DNA of 28,972 bases, from the NCBI GenBank assembly GCA_900551265.1, contig URVL01000008.1, positions 1-28,972 on the forward strand, written 5' to 3'. A model generated the notes under the pieces. That model did not search any database. It had not been told where the DNA came from and saw nothing but the letters and a program-made list of their open reading frames with translations. The translations under genes were made by a program, and so were the position numbers. Of this stretch, positions 14,023 through 22,342 are shown piece after piece; position 1 is the stretch's first letter, and each line of letters opens with the position of its first letter. This stretch comes from an uncultured Eubacteriales bacterium. GTDB taxonomy: Bacteria; Bacillota; Clostridia; Oscillospirales; QAMX01.

Positions 14023-16422
14023 TTGAGCAGTATCTATGAAAAATCAATTCTGACGCTGGAACTGCCGACAGTGCTTGAAAAAATTGCACAATATGCGGTC
14101 AGCGATGGCGCCAAAGAACAGATACGGGCAATCCGCCCGTATCGGTATCTCGAAGATATCCGCTTGAGTCTTGGAGAAATCACGGATGCTTTACGGTTGA
14201 TGGCTACGCGCAGCGCGCCGGCGTTTTCCGGCCTGCATGACGTAACCGTGCAGCTTCGCCGCGTGGAAATCGGCGGAACACTTGGCACAGCGGAGCTTCT
14301 GCGTGTGGCAGAACTCTTGCGCTGCGCGCGCGCAACTGCCGAATACGGCGATCCGTCCGTCCGCCGGGACGGTATGAAGACGTCGCTCGATCACTACTTT
14401 GCAGCGCTATCTACCAACAAATTCTTAGAGGACCGCATTGCAGGCGCAATTTTAAGCGAAGAGGAAATTGCCGACACGGCGTCCTCTGAGCTTGCATCTA
14501 TACGCCGGCAAATCCGCGCTGCGCACGCGCGTGTGCGCGACGTATTAAACCGCATTATCACATCGCAGGCCTATTCGAAATACTTGCAGGAGTCGCTGAT
14601 TACGCAGCGTGGTGGACGGTTTGTTGTTCCGGTAAAAGCAGAATTTAAAGGCGAGATCAGTGGTTTGGTACATGACGTCAGCTCGTCCGGGGCGACAATC
14701 TTTGTGGAGCCTTCGCAGGTTGTGGAGGCCAACAACGAAATTAAGGTGCTTGCCGCTAAGGAAGAGAAGGAGATTGAGCGTATCCTTGCGGAGCTTTCCG
14801 CCGAGGTGGCGAATTTCTCTGGTGGGATTGCAGAAGATATTCGTATTTTGACGGTGCTCGACGCCATTTTTGCCAAGGCACAGTATTCGCTGGCCACAGA
14901 TTCTTATGCCCCGCAACTCTCCGATGGACTGATGATTGATCTCAAGCGCGCGCGGCATCCGCTGCTTGATCAGAAGGTTGCCGTGCCAATTGACATCAAT
15001 ATTGGAAAGACATTTAATACGCTTGTGATTACCGGGCCGAATACGGGCGGCAAGACCGTTGCGCTGAAAACGCTTGGCCTTCTGACGCTGATGACACAGT
15101 GCGGTCTGCATATCCCGGCGGGAGAGGATTCAACCGTTTCACTTTTTACTCGTATTTTTGCCGATATTGGAGATGAGCAGAGTATTTCCCAGTCATTGTC
15201 GACGTTTTCATCGCATATGTCGAATATTGTCGGCATTTTGGAAGAGCTGGACGACCGGTCGTTAACGCTCTTTGACGAGCTGGGGGCCGGCACCGATCCG
15301 ACCGAAGGCGCGGCGCTTGCCATGGCAATTATCGAACATGTTCGCTCACAGGGTTCGCTGGTTGCGGCCACGACACATTACGCAGAACTGAAAATGTTTG
15401 CCATCAGCGCAGACGGCGTGGAAAACGCTGCATGTGAATTTGACGTGGAGACGCTGAAACCCACATACCGCCTTCTCATCGGCGTGCCGGGCAAGTCGAA
15501 TGCGTTTGCGATTTCCAAGCGTTTGGGGCTGGATGAACGCATCATTGAAGAGGCGCGGAAGACACTTTCCGGTGAAAGCGTTCGGTTCGAGGACGTGCTG
15601 ACGGATCTTGACCGCAAACGACAGGCCATGGAACGCGAGTTAACGCTGGCGGCACGAACGCGCATGGACGCAGAAAAAGAGAAAAAAGAAATTGAGAAGC
15701 GCGAATCTGCATTTGAAAACGAGCGCGAAAAAATTCTTGAGGAAGCGCGCAGGCAGGCACAGAAGATTCTGTCTGACGCCAAAGACGCCTCTGATGCGGC
15801 GTTTGACGAATTGGCTGAATTAAAGCGCCAGGCTGCCGCGGAGCAGTTTGCGATTGATGTCGTAGGAGCGCGTGCCAAACATGCAAGACGGCTGAACGAA
15901 GCGGCGGCGCGGGCAAATCCTGATTTGCCACGCCGTTCGGACGGGCCAAAACGCGCGGTGCACGTAGGTGACATTGTAGCGTTTGGCGGCGCGGGAACAC
16001 GTGCCGAGGTATTGACGGAGCCGGATAAAAACGGAAATGTACAGCTCCAGGCGGGAATTATGGTTGTAACGGTGAAAGCCGATACGTTGAAGCTTTTGGA
16101 GGAAGAGACGAAACGCGCAAAGGTGAAGTTTACGCCGGCACATGAAAGCACGTATGTGCGCAGTTCTGCAACTCGAAACGCTTCGACCACACTGGATTTA
16201 CGCGGGATGATGTCGGATGAGGCGGTGATTGAGCTGGAGCGTTTCCTGGATACGGCGCAGATGGCAAAGCTTTCGCCTGTGACGATTATTCATGGCAAGG
16301 GCACCGGCGCGTTGCGCACTGCGGTTCAACAGTATCTGCGCCGGGACAGGAGAGTGGCGAGTTTTCGCCCGGGCAAATATGGCGAAGGTGAGGCCGGAGT
16401 GACGGTTGTGGAGTTGAAATAA
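14023..16422 (+). CDS. mutS2: Endonuclease MutS2
   Basis: MutS2 is a MutS-like ATPase and nuclease that suppresses homologous recombination and, in Bacillus, also acts on collided ribosomes. There are 799 residues: a core domain, ATPase with Walker A GPNTGGKT at 338-345 and Walker B LTLFDELGAGTDP, a long charged coiled coil (about 515-620), a KOW-like segment, and a C-terminal Smr nuclease domain from about 724 (LDLRGMMSDEA, HGKGTGALR). GGAG lies 8 nt before a TTG at 14023 (SSIYEKS), which I take as the start. A TTG six codons earlier overlaps recO and lacks a site. Confidence 0.95.
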   Translation: MSSIYEKSILTLELPTVLEKIAQYAVSDGAKEQIRAIRPYRYLEDIRLSLGEITDALRLMATRSAPAFSGLHDVTVQLRRVEIGGTLGTAELLRVAELLRCARATAEYGDPSVRRDGMKTSLDHYFAALSTNKFLEDRIAGAILSEEEIADTASSELASIRRQIRAAHARVRDVLNRIITSQAYSKYLQESLITQRGGRFVVPVKAEFKGEISGLVHDVSSSGATIFVEPSQVVEANNEIKVLAAKEEKEIERILAELSAEVANFSGGIAEDIRILTVLDAIFAKAQYSLATDSYAPQLSDGLMIDLKRARHPLLDQKVAVPIDINIGKTFNTLVITGPNTGGKTVALKTLGLLTLMTQCGLHIPAGEDSTVSLFTRIFADIGDEQSISQSLSTFSSHMSNIVGILEELDDRSLTLFDELGAGTDPTEGAALAMAIIEHVRSQGSLVAATTHYAELKMFAISADGVENAACEFDVETLKPTYRLLIGVPGKSNAFAISKRLGLDERIIEEARKTLSGESVRFEDVLTDLDRKRQAMERELTLAARTRMDAEKEKKEIEKRESAFENEREKILEEARRQAQKILSDAKDASDAAFDELAELKRQAAAEQFAIDVVGARAKHARRLNEAAARANPDLPRRSDGPKRAVHVGDIVAFGGAGTRAEVLTEPDKNGNVQLQAGIMVVTVKADTLKLLEEETKRAKVKFTPAHESTYVRSSATRNASTTLDLRGMMSDEAVIELERFLDTAQMAKLSPVTIIHGKGTGALRTAVQQYLRRDRRVASFRPGKYGEGEAGVTVVELK

Positions 16423-16490
16423 CGTATAAAAATGTACTGTAAGGGCGAAATTCGAAGCTTATATCGCCAGAAGATTAGATAAATTGACGA

Positions 16491-16519
16491 TTGCATTAAA
16501 ACGCAAGGCTGTATATAAT
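16491..16519 (+). promoter_or_regulatory. Sigma-A promoter of the HPr-like gene
   Basis: TTGCAT (16491-16496), a 17-nt spacer and TATAAT (16514-16519). It gives a leader of about 90 nt before the HPr-like ATG. Confidence 0.75.
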
Positions 16520-16616
16520 GGTGATGCAAATGTGTAATCTTGGGCGGCGTTTTCGATAGATAGCCCGCCGTATTGAAAGGCGTCTTGATTACAAACAACA
16601 GACAGGAGCGGTGTTC

Positions 16617-16880
16617 ATGTTTTCTAAGGATGTAGAGGTCGTCAATCAGGTTGGTTTATATGCGCGTCCTGCGACGTATTTCGTACAGAAGGCAAATGAG
16701 TACAGAAGTACGGTATGGGTCGAAAAAGGGGAGCGTCGTGTGAATGCAAAGAGCCTGCTTGGTATCCTGTCTCTCGGTATTACCAAAGGTACGAATATTA
16801 CCATTCTTGCCGAAGGCTCTGACGAGCAGGAGGCCGTTATGGCCTTGGTTGAGCTGGTAAGCTCCAACTCCGCTGAATAA
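16617..16880 (+). CDS. HPr family protein with Tyr at position 15 (Crh-like)
   Basis: This 87-residue protein has the full HPr fold pattern. HPr normally carries phosphate on His15 for PTS sugar uptake and is regulated at Ser46 by HPr kinase. Here the active-site block reads GLYARPAT, with Tyr15 (codon TAT at 16659-16661) in place of His. The regulatory block NAKSLLGILSLG keeps Ser46 exactly in register. This is the layout of Bacillus Crh, which has Gln15 and Ser46 and acts only in CcpA-dependent catabolite repression. A PTS phosphotransfer role is therefore unlikely and a regulatory role is plausible. GGAG lies 8 nt before the ATG; a GTG two codons earlier is too close to the site. The gene has its own promoter and terminator. 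Confidence 0.93.
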   Translation: MFSKDVEVVNQVGLYARPATYFVQKANEYRSTVWVEKGERRVNAKSLLGILSLGITKGTNITILAEGSDEQEAVMALVELVSSNSAE

Positions 16881-16900
16881 GCAGAAAAGACGGCCGTATG

Positions 16901-16933
16901 CCGCTCAGAAGATTTTCTTCTGAGCGGTTTTTT
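16901..16933 (+). terminator. Intrinsic terminator of the HPr-like gene
   Basis: A perfect 11-bp stem CCGCTCAGAAG/CTTCTGAGCGG with a 5-nt loop is followed by six T. It lies 20 nt after the stop codon. Confidence 0.95.
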
Positions 16934-17164
16934 CATGATTGTACGCGTATCCGACAATATGGGAGATCATATGTATTTTTTTGGGTCGCTTTAAAAAGAT
17001 GACTTTATGATTGCTCCTGATTTTGACAGAAAGATATATACAATCCGTCATAAAATTGTTATGGGGAATTGCTCCGGCTTTGTACCAGCTTTTGAGAATG
17101 TATCGTGTCCGGCTGCTATTTTTAGATAAAGTTACAAAACTATTACAAACGCTGACAAAATTGT
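16934..17164. other. Gene-free stretch upstream of uvrC
   Basis: This AT-rich segment of about 230 nt lies between the HPr terminator and the uvrC promoter. I see no convincing gene, RNA structure or repeat. It contains an eight-codon open frame at 16971-16994 and a TTGACA with no well-spaced -10; neither is convincing. Confidence 0.6.
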
Positions 17165-17193
17165 TTGACTTTCCAGACTATATAGGGTACAAT
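17165..17193 (+). promoter_or_regulatory. Sigma-A promoter of the uvrC operon
   Basis: TTGACT (17165-17170), a 17-nt spacer and TACAAT (17188-17193), 40 nt upstream of the uvrC start codon. Confidence 0.8.
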
Positions 17194-17233
17194 AACATCG
17201 GATATGTGTCTATGGCTATGGAAGTAGATATTT

Positions 17234-19048
17234 ATGGATCAAAAAGAGCTTAGAGCAAAAGCTTATGCGTTACCACTGCGCCCGGGCGTTTATCAGATGA
17301 AGGACGCTTCTGGAACTATTATCTATGTCGGCAAAGCGAAGAAGCTTCGAAACCGTGTTTCCAGTTACTTTATTAATACAGGTAATCATGGAATCAAAAC
17401 GGAAACCATGCTTTCGCATGTGGATAATTTTGAAGTCATTATTACCACGACGGAGTGGGAAGCGCTTGTCTTGGAAAATACGCTGATTAAGCGTCATATG
17501 CCAAAGTACAATATCCTTTTAAAAGATGACAAGGGATATCCTTTTATCAGAGTTGATACGAGGCTGCCCTATGTTTCCTTTTCTATCGTTTCTATGATCG
17601 GCGAGGACGGCGCGAGGTACTTTGGACCGTATCGGGGACGACAGGTTGCGCGGGAAGTGATCGATATTGTCACTTCAACGTTTCGCCTTCCAACCTGCAA
17701 GCGCAGTTTCCCAAAGGACATTGGGCGTGACCGACCGTGCATTGATTATCAGATTGGTAAATGCGTCGGAGTCTGCACGGGGATTCCATACGAGGAATAC
17801 CGCAGTCTTGTGAATCAGGCGATCATGCTGCTGGAAGGACATTATGATGAGTTGGCCGGGCGCATACGCAGAGAAATGGAAGCTGCGGCAGAACGGCTGG
17901 AGTTTGAAACAGCGGCGCACTTGCGGGACAGGCTGCGCGCGCTGGAAAAGGTCGGAGACCGGCAGAAGGTCGTGGCCGCACGTGCGCCTGACACGGATAT
18001 CATTGGCTTTTATGCCGGATCTATAAAAAGTTGTGCCGTGGTACTACATTATATGGGAGGCACATTATACGCCAAGGACGTACAATTGATGGACGCTGCG
18101 GATGAGGTGGAAGTTCCAAATTTGATGGACGCCTTTATCAAACAGTTTTATGAGCGCGCTTCGGATATCCCGGCAGAGATTGTTTGCAGTACGGTTCCGG
18201 AAGACTGTGAGATGACGGAACAGTGGCTGCGGTCCATTGCGGGACATAAGGTTTCCGTCAGGGGACCGGGTCGTGATCGCAAACGTTTTACCAATATGGC
18301 ATATATTAATGCGCGAGACGAGGCGGAACGCGCTGCCGTGCATCGAGAACGCCAGTCAAAGATTGCAGATCTTTTAATGAAGATGTTGGCGCTTGAAAAA
18401 AAGCCGAACAGAATAGAAGCGTATGATATATCGAATACTGCAGGTGGGGAAACCGTCGGCGCCATGATCGTTTTTGAAAACGCCAGGCCAAAACGTAATT
18501 CCTACCGCAAGTTTAAAATTCGCGATCTTGAAGGGCAGAATGACTACGCCGCGATGGCGCAGATGTTGACGCGCCGCTTCAAACATCTTTTGGAAGGCGA
18601 TGAGAAGTTCTCTGCCATGCCTGACCTGGTCTTGATAGACGGCGGCGTAGGGCATGTCCATGCGTCGCTGGAGGCAATTCGAGCGATGGGCGTGCAGTGT
18701 GAGGTGCGCGGCATGGTAAAGGACAGTCACCACCGTACGCGCGCGATTGTAGATGAAAATGGTCTTGAGACCGGTATCAGTACAAATCCTGCTGTGTTTT
18801 CGTTTATTGGCACAATTCAGGAAGAAGTCCATCGCTTTGCCATTACCTATCATCGCAGCCTGCGGGATAGTCTGCATTCAATGCTTGACGAAATTGACGG
18901 CATCGGGCCGAAGCGCCGGGATGCGTTGTTGAAGAAGTATAAAAGCATCGACGCAATTAAAAACGCGGATATTTTGGAACTGGAACGGCTTTTGCCTAAG
19001 AGTGCGGCTGCGGCTGTTTACCGGTTTTTTCACAATGAGGATGGTTGA
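17234..19048 (+). CDS. uvrC: Excinuclease ABC subunit UvrC
   Basis: UvrC makes both incisions in nucleotide excision repair. The 604 residues show, in order, a GIY-YIG nuclease domain (GVYQMKDASGTIIYVGKAKK), a UVR helix pair that binds UvrB (RLEFETAAHLRDRLRALEK), an RNase H-like nuclease (IEAYDISNTAGGETVGAMIV, VLIDGGVGH) and a C-terminal helix-hairpin-helix (EIDGIGPKRRDALLKKY). The ribosome site is weak (GGAAG). The gene heads an operon; its TGA stop abuts the rsmD ATG with no gap. Confidence 0.97.
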   Translation: MDQKELRAKAYALPLRPGVYQMKDASGTIIYVGKAKKLRNRVSSYFINTGNHGIKTETMLSHVDNFEVIITTTEWEALVLENTLIKRHMPKYNILLKDDKGYPFIRVDTRLPYVSFSIVSMIGEDGARYFGPYRGRQVAREVIDIVTSTFRLPTCKRSFPKDIGRDRPCIDYQIGKCVGVCTGIPYEEYRSLVNQAIMLLEGHYDELAGRIRREMEAAAERLEFETAAHLRDRLRALEKVGDRQKVVAARAPDTDIIGFYAGSIKSCAVVLHYMGGTLYAKDVQLMDAADEVEVPNLMDAFIKQFYERASDIPAEIVCSTVPEDCEMTEQWLRSIAGHKVSVRGPGRDRKRFTNMAYINARDEAERAAVHRERQSKIADLLMKMLALEKKPNRIEAYDISNTAGGETVGAMIVFENARPKRNSYRKFKIRDLEGQNDYAAMAQMLTRRFKHLLEGDEKFSAMPDLVLIDGGVGHVHASLEAIRAMGVQCEVRGMVKDSHHRTRAIVDENGLETGISTNPAVFSFIGTIQEEVHRFAITYHRSLRDSLHSMLDEIDGIGPKRRDALLKKYKSIDAIKNADILELERLLPKSAAAAVYRFFHNEDG

Positions 19049-19636
19049 ATGAGAGTAATCACCGGTTCTGCCAGAGGGCGCAATCTGGCGTCAGTTGAGG
19101 GAATGGAAACGCGACCGACGTCGCAGAGAACAAAAGAGAGCATTTTTAATATTATTCAATTTGATATTGAGGGCCGTCATGTGTTGGATCTCTTTGCAGG
19201 TACCGGACAGATGGGGATTGAAGCTCTCAGCCGCGGGGCGGCAGACGCTGTGTTCGTCGATACCAGGCGTGATTGTGCGGACGTCATCCGCAAGAACCTG
19301 GAGCGTACCAGATTTACCGATGTGGGAACGGTGGAACTGACGGACTTTCGTGCTTATGTCAAACGGGCGGAACCGGAAAGCTTTGGCCTGATATTTCTGG
19401 ATCCCCCCTATGGCACCGGAATGCTCCGGCAGGCAGTGTCGCAGATTATGCGGCGTGATCTGCTCTGCTATGGTGGGTTGATGGTGTGTGAAGGAGAACG
19501 CACGGAAGACCTTCCTGTACCCGTCGCCCCTTATGTTAAGGGGCGGGAGTATGTCTATGGAAAGACCAGAATTACGCTTTACATCAAGAAGCAGGGGGAA
19601 GATCATGAAGACAGCAGTGTATCCGGGCAGCTTTGA
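19049..19636 (+). CDS. rsmD: 16S rRNA (guanine966-N2)-methyltransferase RsmD
   Basis: RsmD methylates G966 of 16S rRNA in the small subunit using S-adenosylmethionine. The SAM-binding block LDLFAGTGQMGIEALSRGA and the catalytic FLDPPYGTG are both present in 195 residues. The N-terminal MRVITGSARGRNL and RPTSQRTKESIFN are family signatures. It starts immediately after the uvrC stop codon, and its last 32 nt overlap coaD, so the three genes are one transcript. Confidence 0.95.
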   Translation: MRVITGSARGRNLASVEGMETRPTSQRTKESIFNIIQFDIEGRHVLDLFAGTGQMGIEALSRGAADAVFVDTRRDCADVIRKNLERTRFTDVGTVELTDFRAYVKRAEPESFGLIFLDPPYGTGMLRQAVSQIMRRDLLCYGGLMVCEGERTEDLPVPVAPYVKGREYVYGKTRITLYIKKQGEDHEDSSVSGQL

Positions 19637-20090
19637 CCCGATCACCAACGGGCATTTAGACGTAATTATCCGCGCCGCGAATGTTTTCGATAAGCTTGTG
19701 GTGGCGGTTTTGAATAACGCAAATAAGCGTCCCATTTTTACGGTGGAGGAGCGGGTGGAATTCATTCGGGAATCTGTGCCTAAAATGCCATCGTGCGAGA
19801 TTATCGTAACGTCTTTTGACGGGTTGCTGGCTGATTTCGCACAGGAAACGGGTGCGACAACGGTTGTGAAAGGCTTACGTGCCATGTCGGATTTTGAATA
19901 TGAATTTCAGCAGGCTCTTGCCAATCGGAAAATGAATCACAGGCTGGATACGGTTTTTTTAATGACAAGTGAGAAGTATATGTATTTGAGCTCCAGCCTG
20001 GTGCGTGAGATTGGCCGCCACGGCGGCGATATATCGGACTTTGTGCCGTTGAAGATACAAAAGCGTGTTCTTGAAAAATTAAGCAAGTAA
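19605..20090 (+). CDS. coaD: Pantetheine-phosphate adenylyltransferase
   Basis: This enzyme transfers AMP from ATP to 4'-phosphopantetheine, the penultimate step of coenzyme A synthesis. The nucleotidyltransferase motif is YPGSFDPITNGHLD (T/HxGH type), and the C-terminal block EKYMYLSSSLVRE matches the family's ISSS motif. At 161 residues the length equals Bacillus CoaD. The frame is open upstream within rsmD, but GGGGAA lies just before the ATG at 19605 (MKTAVYPG), so that start is used. rsmD-coaD adjacency is widely conserved in Firmicutes. Confidence 0.97.
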   Translation: MKTAVYPGSFDPITNGHLDVIIRAANVFDKLVVAVLNNANKRPIFTVEERVEFIRESVPKMPSCEIIVTSFDGLLADFAQETGATTVVKGLRAMSDFEYEFQQALANRKMNHRLDTVFLMTSEKYMYLSSSLVREIGRHGGDISDFVPLKIQKRVLEKLSK

Positions 20091-20139
20091 CTGTCGCTTC
20101 CGACGGGATACGACGGTTTCTACGAAAGGATTGTGTTTT

Positions 20140-20610
20140 ATGGCAGGCGGAATCGACGAATTGATCGATGTGTTATATGGTATGGTAGAAGAGGCATGGA
20201 GTATGCCGCTCGGGCGCGATAAATGCCTGATTGAGCGGGAACGTGTGCTCGATATTTTGGACGAGCTCCGTGTCAATCTGCCGGGAGAAATCAAGGCGGC
20301 GCGCGATGTGGTGGAAAAGCGCAATGAACTTCTGGCGGAGGGAAAACGGGAGGCGGAGTCCATCCGCAGGCAAGCGGAGGAAAAGGCTGCACAACTGCTG
20401 AATAACAATGAAATCGTTGCACAGGCAAGGCAAAAGTCGACGGAGATTCTTAACAATGCCGAAACGAAGTCCCGCGAATTGAAGCTTGCTGCCAGCAACT
20501 ATTGCGATGAGATCCTAAAGCAGACGGAAGATACGGTTACGGCGACGCTCAGCGAGCTGCGTCAGATCCGGCAGCAGTTTAAGGCTGCCATGCAGGGTAG
20601 CGGAAAGTGA
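20140..20610 (+). CDS. Coiled-coil protein of unknown function
   Basis: This 156-residue, highly charged soluble protein has a central helix (about 50-110) rich in Glu, Arg, Lys and Ala that would form a coiled coil, as in ATP synthase subunit b or DivIVA-like proteins. It lacks a membrane segment. The N-terminus GGIDELIDVLYGMVEEAW and the block LPGEIKAARDVVEKRNELL recur, from memory, in Clostridial hypothetical proteins found beside coaD and sometimes labelled ATPase. That label is not supported by any P-loop here. AAAGGA lies 9 nt before the ATG; a TTG three codons earlier is less likely. It follows coaD by 49 nt and precedes the division and cell-wall promoter, so a structural or scaffolding role near division is possible but speculative. 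Confidence 0.75.
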   Translation: MAGGIDELIDVLYGMVEEAWSMPLGRDKCLIERERVLDILDELRVNLPGEIKAARDVVEKRNELLAEGKREAESIRRQAEEKAAQLLNNNEIVAQARQKSTEILNNAETKSRELKLAASNYCDEILKQTEDTVTATLSELRQIRQQFKAAMQGSGK

Positions 20611-20645
20611 CCTTTGTAGTTTTACAGTTTTTTAAAGAAATGCGG

Positions 20646-20675
20646 TTGAACGTGCAATACAGGCTCACTTATAAT
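20646..20675 (+). promoter_or_regulatory. Sigma-A promoter of the dcw cluster
   Basis: TTGAAC (20646-20651), an 18-nt spacer and TATAAT (20670-20675). It lies 74 nt upstream of the rsmH start codon and is the only good promoter seen ahead of the cluster. No mraZ gene lies between. Confidence 0.75.
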
Positions 20676-20698
20676 GAAAATGTCCTGTCCGACTGCGG

Positions 20699-20716
20699 CC
20701 GGATTTTGAAATCTGG
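20699..20716 (+). promoter_or_regulatory. Small hairpin in the rsmH leader
   Basis: CCGGATTT and AAATCTGG pair over 8 positions with one G-U. The 2-nt centre means the innermost pair must open. It lies 33 nt upstream of the rsmH ATG. No function is recognised. Confidence 0.35.
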
Positions 20717-20749
20717 TATGGGCGGGTCTTGTTGGTGTGAGAGGCGATA

Positions 20750-21670
20750 ATGGCTGAATTTCATCATGTCAGTGTTTTACACCGTGAGTGTATCGAGGGT
20801 CTGCGCATCAGACCGGACGGCGTCTATGTGGATGCAACGTTAGGTGGCGCGGGCCATTCTGTCAGTATTGCCGAACGCCTGACAACCGGCAGGCTCTATG
20901 GTCTTGATCAGGATGGTGACGCACTTGCGGCATCACGTGAGCGTCTTGCGCCGTATCTTGACCGCGTAATTCTCATAAAGACCAATTTTCGCGACATGGC
21001 TGCGCATATCACGGAACCGGTAAACGGCGTGCTGTTTGACCTCGGCGTCTCGTCGTTTCAGCTCGATGAGACGGAACGAGGCTTTTCCTATATGCAGGAT
21101 GCGCCGCTTGATATGCGTATGGACCGTACCTCGGGATTTACGGCATTCGATGTGGTAAATGGCTATGAACGGGGAGAGTTAAAACGCATCATTGCGGATT
21201 ATGGTGAGGAGCGTTTTGCCGGCCCGGTTGCGGCAGCTATTGTGAAAGCCAGAGAAACGGCCCCGATCCGGACGACATTGGAACTTGCCAGAATTGTAGC
21301 GTCTGCGATTCCGAATGCAAAGCGGGAACGGCAGCATCCGGCAAAACGTACGTTTCAGGCAATTCGTATTGCGGTGAATGATGAGCTTTCCGCAGTGGAA
21401 GAAGGCGTCAGAGCGGCGGTTGATTTGTTGGCACCGGGCGGACGTGTCCTCGTGATTACGTTTCATTCGCTCGAAGACCGGATTGTCAAGTCTCTCTTCC
21501 GAACGCTTTCAAATGGCTGTACCTGTCCGCCGGAGTTTCCGGTGTGTGTGTGCGGCGCGAAGCCGATTGTGCGGATTGTCAATCATAAGCCGATTCTGCC
21601 GTCTGCGGAAGAACTTCAGGAAAACCCACGTTCTCGCAGTGCGAAACTGCGAATTGCAGAGAAAATTTGA
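20750..21670 (+). CDS. rsmH: 16S rRNA (cytosine1402-N4)-methyltransferase RsmH
   Basis: RsmH (MraW) methylates C1402 of 16S rRNA at N4. In 306 residues it shows the start HVSVLHRECIEGL, the SAM motif DATLGGAGHS, the block FDLGVSSFQLDETERGFSY with DMRMD, and KRTFQAIRIAVNDEL. GAGAGG lies 5 nt before the ATG. It heads the cluster, where mraZ would normally be first, and ftsL follows after 29 nt. Confidence 0.97.
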   Translation: MAEFHHVSVLHRECIEGLRIRPDGVYVDATLGGAGHSVSIAERLTTGRLYGLDQDGDALAASRERLAPYLDRVILIKTNFRDMAAHITEPVNGVLFDLGVSSFQLDETERGFSYMQDAPLDMRMDRTSGFTAFDVVNGYERGELKRIIADYGEERFAGPVAAAIVKARETAPIRTTLELARIVASAIPNAKRERQHPAKRTFQAIRIAVNDELSAVEEGVRAAVDLLAPGGRVLVITFHSLEDRIVKSLFRTLSNGCTCPPEFPVCVCGAKPIVRIVNHKPILPSAEELQENPRSRSAKLRIAEKI

Positions 21671-21699
21671 CCCTTTCTCCCGAAAAGGAGGCAAAAAGC

Positions 21700-22254
21700 A
21701 TGGATAGTGCGGAAGTATTAAAAGAATATGAAAAATATGTCGATGTAGACCATCCGGCTACGGGCGGTAATGTCGCCTATGATCTGTCCCGGTTTGACAA
21801 CCGCGCACGGGTGCGTGAAGCGGTTTTAGAGGCGCCGCAGGAGCGCAGTGTCGCTACAAGACGCGAACCGGCGCCACGAGAGCGGCTTTCTGTAAGCGTT
21901 ATTTTGATGTATGGACTCATTGCTGCACTGGCTGCATTGTTAATCAGCAACTATATGACGCTTACGATTTTGACGGACGACCTGTCAACACTGACCGGCA
22001 CTTACGAGGAATTAAAAAACGAGGAGATTATCCTGCAAAATCAGTATGATCAGAGATACATATTAAACGATATAGAAACATATGCCGTCAATACTCTTGG
22101 CATGGTAAAGCTGGAGAGTAATATGATGGAGTATATTGAACTTTCCAGTCCTGATACCATTACTGTGATAGATCCGTATGAGGATGGAAAAGTGTCGGGG
22201 TTTTTTAATAACCTTGTGGAACGTATCAAAGAGTTTTTGGAATTTTTGGCATAA
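21700..22254 (+). CDS. ftsL: FtsL-like cell division protein
   Basis: This is a bitopic membrane protein in the ftsL position between rsmH and the PBP. Its 184 residues comprise a cytoplasmic N-terminal part of about 70 residues, one transmembrane helix (VILMYGLIAALAALLISNYM) and a periplasmic-side coiled coil (LTGTYEELKNEEIILQNQYD) with a downstream YAVNTLGMV block typical of FtsL/DivIC septum-formation proteins. It would join FtsB/DivIC and FtsW-PBP to activate septal synthesis. The identity rests mainly on position and topology, because FtsL sequences diverge. It is longer than the Bacillus protein, with extra N- and C-terminal length. AAGGAGG lies 8 nt before the ATG at 21700; an upstream in-frame ATG overlaps rsmH and lacks a site. 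Confidence 0.82.
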   Translation: MDSAEVLKEYEKYVDVDHPATGGNVAYDLSRFDNRARVREAVLEAPQERSVATRREPAPRERLSVSVILMYGLIAALAALLISNYMTLTILTDDLSTLTGTYEELKNEEIILQNQYDQRYILNDIETYAVNTLGMVKLESNMMEYIELSSPDTITVIDPYEDGKVSGFFNNLVERIKEFLEFLA

Positions 22255-22300
22255 CAGTTGTATATACTAAAACTGGAAAATATTTTCAGACAGTGGCCGT

Positions 22301-22330
22301 TTGCCGAACGGACTTTTTCGGTGGTGTAAT
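22301..22330 (+). promoter_or_regulatory. Possible weak promoter ahead of the PASTA PBP
   Basis: TTGCCG (22301-22306), an 18-nt spacer and TGTAAT (22325-22330), preceded by TG-like bases. It is a modest match. It would place the 61-nt hairpin in the leader of its own transcript. It overlaps a weak CCGTT/AACGG stem followed by CTTTTT at about 22297-22318. Confidence 0.35.
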
Positions 22331-22342
22331 TGGATAAGACTG

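Noticed and set aside
15378..16190. 270-codon minus-strand open frame inside mutS2
   Set aside because: The product is Ser/Arg/Ala-rich, a typical antisense artefact of the mutS2 coiled-coil region.
16971..16994. Eight-codon leader peptide candidate after a GGGAG site
   Set aside because: It lies about 170 nt upstream of the uvrC promoter and just after a strong terminator, so it is probably not transcribed with any gene.
17011..17253. 80-codon open frame upstream of uvrC
   Set aside because: It spans the uvrC promoter and overlaps the uvrC start, and has no ribosome site or family resemblance.
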